Part shown: piece after piece, positions 6,436-8,848 of the stretch
How the letters are laid out: each line of letters starts with the position of its first letter
Numbering within the stretch: position 1 is the first letter of the stretch
DNA from: CAYZSU01 sp964480565
Lineage (GTDB): Bacteria > UBA10199 > 2-02-FULL-44-16 > JAAZCA01
DNA length: 8,848 bases
Direction: 5' to 3'
Assembly: GCA_964480565.1 (NCBI GenBank)
Contig: CAYZSU010000086.1
Coordinates: forward strand, 1-8,848
The notes under the pieces: generated by a model
What the model saw: only the letters and a program-made list of their open reading frames with translations
Databases searched by the model: none
Told to the model about the DNA's origin: nothing
Position numbers and translations under genes: made by a program

Positions 6436-8730
6436 ATGACGAATGGATTGGATGAAAAAAATAGATTTAAGCCATTGTCAAAAAAGTTTTTGATCGTGAC
6501 TCCTGGTGTGTCCTTGTTATTTTTCTTTATCTTTACAATGCTAGCAATTTACTCATTAAGAAATGCGATTAGCGAAAATTATTATGATTATTCGGAAAAG
6601 ATGATTGGCACATTTGTTCGTCAAATTTCAAAAGATCTGCAATATGGTGATTATATACAGGTAAAACGAACAGCTAAAGAAATGAGCAATAATACCGTAT
6701 GTTCATTAAATATTTTAAATGTCATTGGAGAGTCGATTTTTAATTATTCCTCTAAACGATTATGTTCAAAGGAGGCATTAGATAATAAAATCATAGATCA
6801 TGTATTTGATTCCTCGGGTAGCCGAATAGGTACAGTAGAACTCATTTTGCATACGGATGTAATCGGTCGTTTTGTTTATGATTATATGATTTATATTGCA
6901 GTTATTGGTTTAATGTTATTTTTAATGCATGTAAGTATTTTATTTGCTTTTTATAAGAAATTTACAAAACCCTTTAGTGAGCTCACCACGCATATTGGCT
7001 CAACATATTATAAGAGTTATGAGCAAATTGATCATTTTTATCAAAGAGAAATTACAAAGACATATCATTCTGAAGAATCTTTTTCACTGGTTAATGCATT
7101 TTATAACGCATCAACAATGGGTTTAAAATATCAAAACGAAGCAAAGAAAAATGAAAAATTAGCTGCGATCGGGCAAATTACATCGATGTTGGCGCATGAT
7201 GTAAGGAAGCCATTTTCATTGATTAAGTCTGTAGTAAATGATTTTGATCGCTACAAAGAGGATGAAACCTTACTTGAAAGTGTGAAGAAATCAGTGGATG
7301 CCTCTATCAATCAGGTAGAGGCCATGATATATGATATTATGGACTTTTCTAGAGAAGTTAAGTTGTCAGTGAAAGCCAGTGCACTATTACCTGTGATTGA
7401 TTTTTCGATTAAGCAAGCAATGCAATCACATGATGATACGAGTACATTAATTAATTTCAACTACACAGTCGTACATCGATATAAGCCATTTATTGATAAT
7501 GAGCGCGTTTCACGTGTGTTTGTGAATATACTTTCCAATGCATTGGATGCTATTTCTCAAAATAGTCAAGATAAGATAGGTGATGTCTGGATTCAAACAC
7601 ATGATATTTTGCGCGACGATCAGCCTTATATTCGATTAATTATTGGCAATTCAGGTCCTTATATTTCAGCACATGATTTGCCCAAGGTATTTGAATCTTT
7701 TTTTACAAAAGGTAAAAATAAAGGAACAGGCATTGGGTTGGCCTCTGCTAAGCGAATTGTAGAGCTCCATGATGGACATATTTCTGTGCATAATTGTACA
7801 AATAAACAAGGTGTGGAATTTGTTGTCGAGTTGCCATCGTCCGATGAAATAGATATTTCTGATTCCTCGCGTTTACCAAGTCAGTCGAAAATTACATTGC
7901 AAGCCGCTTCTTATCAAATAGCGGATGAGTTTGCGAGCAAGTTGGAAAGTGTATTGCAAAAAAGAGGTATGTTTAAAGTGCTATTGCTTGAGGATGAGGC
8001 CCTGTATCGCGAATCAATTCGAAATACCATTAAACGAAACCCGCAATTGGATAATAAAATATTGTTATATGAAGTGAGTACAGTGAGCGATGCATTATCC
8101 GTATTGCAAATGGAAGATATAATGCATGCAATCGTCGATATTGATTTGGGTACGCCACAAAATGGGTTTGATTTTTTAGAATTAGCAAAAGAAAATCATC
8201 CACACTTACAAACAATTGTGCACACCAATCGATGCATTGATGAGGATCGGGGACGCGCAGAAAAATTAGGTGCATGTGCATTTGTTCCTAAACCACTGAG
8301 TATATTGGATTTAGTGAATTTTATGTATATTTCTATGGATTTCCAATTTGGAACAAAAGAAAAAGATGAATTGACTCATATACTAATAGTGAATGATGAA
8401 CCATATATGCTGCAAATAATGAAGCAAATAATAAAAAGTGCTAGTCAGTCGGAGGATTCATCTATAATTCATTTGGCAGAAAATTATGATGACTCCATAA
8501 CTATTCTGAGTAGGGATCGGATTGATCTTGTATTTAGCGATTTAAATTTGAATGAAGAAAAGGATGGTTTTGACGTATTGGAACAAGTGAAAATATATCA
8601 TCCAAAAGCAAAACGGTATATGATATCCGGTACCCAGCGCTCAAGTGTTGAAATGAAAATAGTGGAGAGTAATATTGATGGCTATATTCAGCAGCCTATT
8701 GGAAAAGAATCATTTTTTGGATTGGTATGA
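6436..8730 (+). CDS. Transmembrane sensor histidine kinase with two C-terminal receiver domains
   Basis: From ATG 6436 the protein has 764 residues. A span at about 19-40 and another at about 149-172 enclose a periplasmic sensor region of about 105 residues with two Cys (C89, C110). After a cytoplasmic linker, the phosphoacceptor helix reads AIGQITSMLAHDVRKPFSLI with H254. The ATPase domain is intact: N-box NILSNALDAI (N364, N368), NSGP (405-408), F-box VFESFFTKG, and G-box GTGIGL (430-435). Receiver 1 (about 513-630) has E519/D520, phospho-acceptor D568, T597 and K619. Receiver 2 (about 647-764) has N653/D654, D702 and S731, but Q753 replaces the invariant Lys, so it is probably a non-standard or non-switching receiver. 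No Hpt domain is present. It follows the binding-protein gene by 10 bp and is the only evident active kinase of the operon. It probably signals ligand binding to the NtrC-type regulator. Confidence 0.93.
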   Translation: MTNGLDEKNRFKPLSKKFLIVTPGVSLLFFFIFTMLAIYSLRNAISENYYDYSEKMIGTFVRQISKDLQYGDYIQVKRTAKEMSNNTVCSLNILNVIGESIFNYSSKRLCSKEALDNKIIDHVFDSSGSRIGTVELILHTDVIGRFVYDYMIYIAVIGLMLFLMHVSILFAFYKKFTKPFSELTTHIGSTYYKSYEQIDHFYQREITKTYHSEESFSLVNAFYNASTMGLKYQNEAKKNEKLAAIGQITSMLAHDVRKPFSLIKSVVNDFDRYKEDETLLESVKKSVDASINQVEAMIYDIMDFSREVKLSVKASALLPVIDFSIKQAMQSHDDTSTLINFNYTVVHRYKPFIDNERVSRVFVNILSNALDAISQNSQDKIGDVWIQTHDILRDDQPYIRLIIGNSGPYISAHDLPKVFESFFTKGKNKGTGIGLASAKRIVELHDGHISVHNCTNKQGVEFVVELPSSDEIDISDSSRLPSQSKITLQAASYQIADEFASKLESVLQKRGMFKVLLLEDEALYRESIRNTIKRNPQLDNKILLYEVSTVSDALSVLQMEDIMHAIVDIDLGTPQNGFDFLELAKENHPHLQTIVHTNRCIDEDRGRAEKLGACAFVPKPLSILDLVNFMYISMDFQFGTKEKDELTHILIVNDEPYMLQIMKQIIKSASQSEDSSIIHLAENYDDSITILSRDRIDLVFSDLNLNEEKDGFDVLEQVKIYHPKAKRYMISGTQRSSVEMKIVESNIDGYIQQPIGKESFFGLV

Positions 8731-8848
8731 GGTTATTAATAATGAATAAACAAATCAGTGGATGAAACTTTATTATAAATGAAAAGAAAGGAGGAGTTAT
8801 TGTCAAGTCTGGTGTTTGAGGCAATGAATCAAGCGGCCTCCTGATCAA
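8731..8848 (+). other. Window end: strong Shine-Dalgarno-like sequence and a 21-codon ORF
   Basis: No convincing gene or terminator follows the kinase. AAGGAGG (8787-8793) is a near-perfect Shine-Dalgarno sequence with only a TTG (8800-8802) at suitable distance. That frame closes at TGA 8842-8844. The same frame opens at ATG 8779, giving a 21-residue peptide beginning MKRKEELLSSLVFEAM. A short stem, GAGGC (8818-8822) with GCCTC (8837-8841), lies inside it. It could be a leader peptide, the decayed start of a gene, or chance. The local G+C is higher than in the operon. Confidence 0.25.

Noticed and set aside
8030..8281. Minus-strand open frame opposite the first receiver of the sensor kinase
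   Set aside because: The plus strand encodes a clear receiver domain, and the opposite frame shows no recognisable protein features.

Overview
The window is AT-rich (roughly one third G+C by eye). It looks like a chromosomal accessory region of a Gram-negative bacterium that has RpoN (sigma-54) and carries decayed insertion sequences. An AT-rich gammaproteobacterium, perhaps an intracellular or host-associated lineage, would fit, but nothing here fixes the taxon.

Layout. Positions 1-634 hold a decayed IS256-family transposase, with frameshift, large internal deletion and two in-frame stops. On the minus strand, 589-993 encodes a small unrecognised membrane protein whose last codons run into the transposon scar. 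Positions 1135-1776 encode a LysE/RhtB-type amino-acid exporter. The 313-bp gap at 1777-2089 is rich in regulatory structure: three copies of the dyad TCTCA-N4-TGAGA, an 18-bp perfect palindrome between them, a possible IHF site, and a strong match to a sigma-54 -24/-12 promoter (TGGCATGTAATTTGCT).

Four genes follow in tight, same-strand order (2090-8730), most likely one operon. They are: a membrane-anchored hybrid histidine kinase with an eroded ATP-binding domain; an NtrC-type sigma-54 activator (REC, AAA+, Fis HTH); a secreted periplasmic solute-binding protein of the peptide/nickel (SBP_bac_5) family with no transporter genes beside it; and an intact transmembrane sensor kinase with two C-terminal receiver domains, the second degenerate.

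Proposed circuit (inference). The solute-binding protein captures a ligand, perhaps a peptide, and presents it to the periplasmic domain of the active kinase. Phosphate reaches the NtrC-type activator directly, or by a relay that may use the pseudokinase as a phosphotransfer or phosphatase module. The activator binds the dyad repeats and turns on its own operon from the sigma-54 promoter, a positive feedback switch. Other targets would carry the same dyads elsewhere in the genome. The last 118 bases hold no convincing gene, only a strong Shine-Dalgarno-like sequence and a 21-codon ORF.
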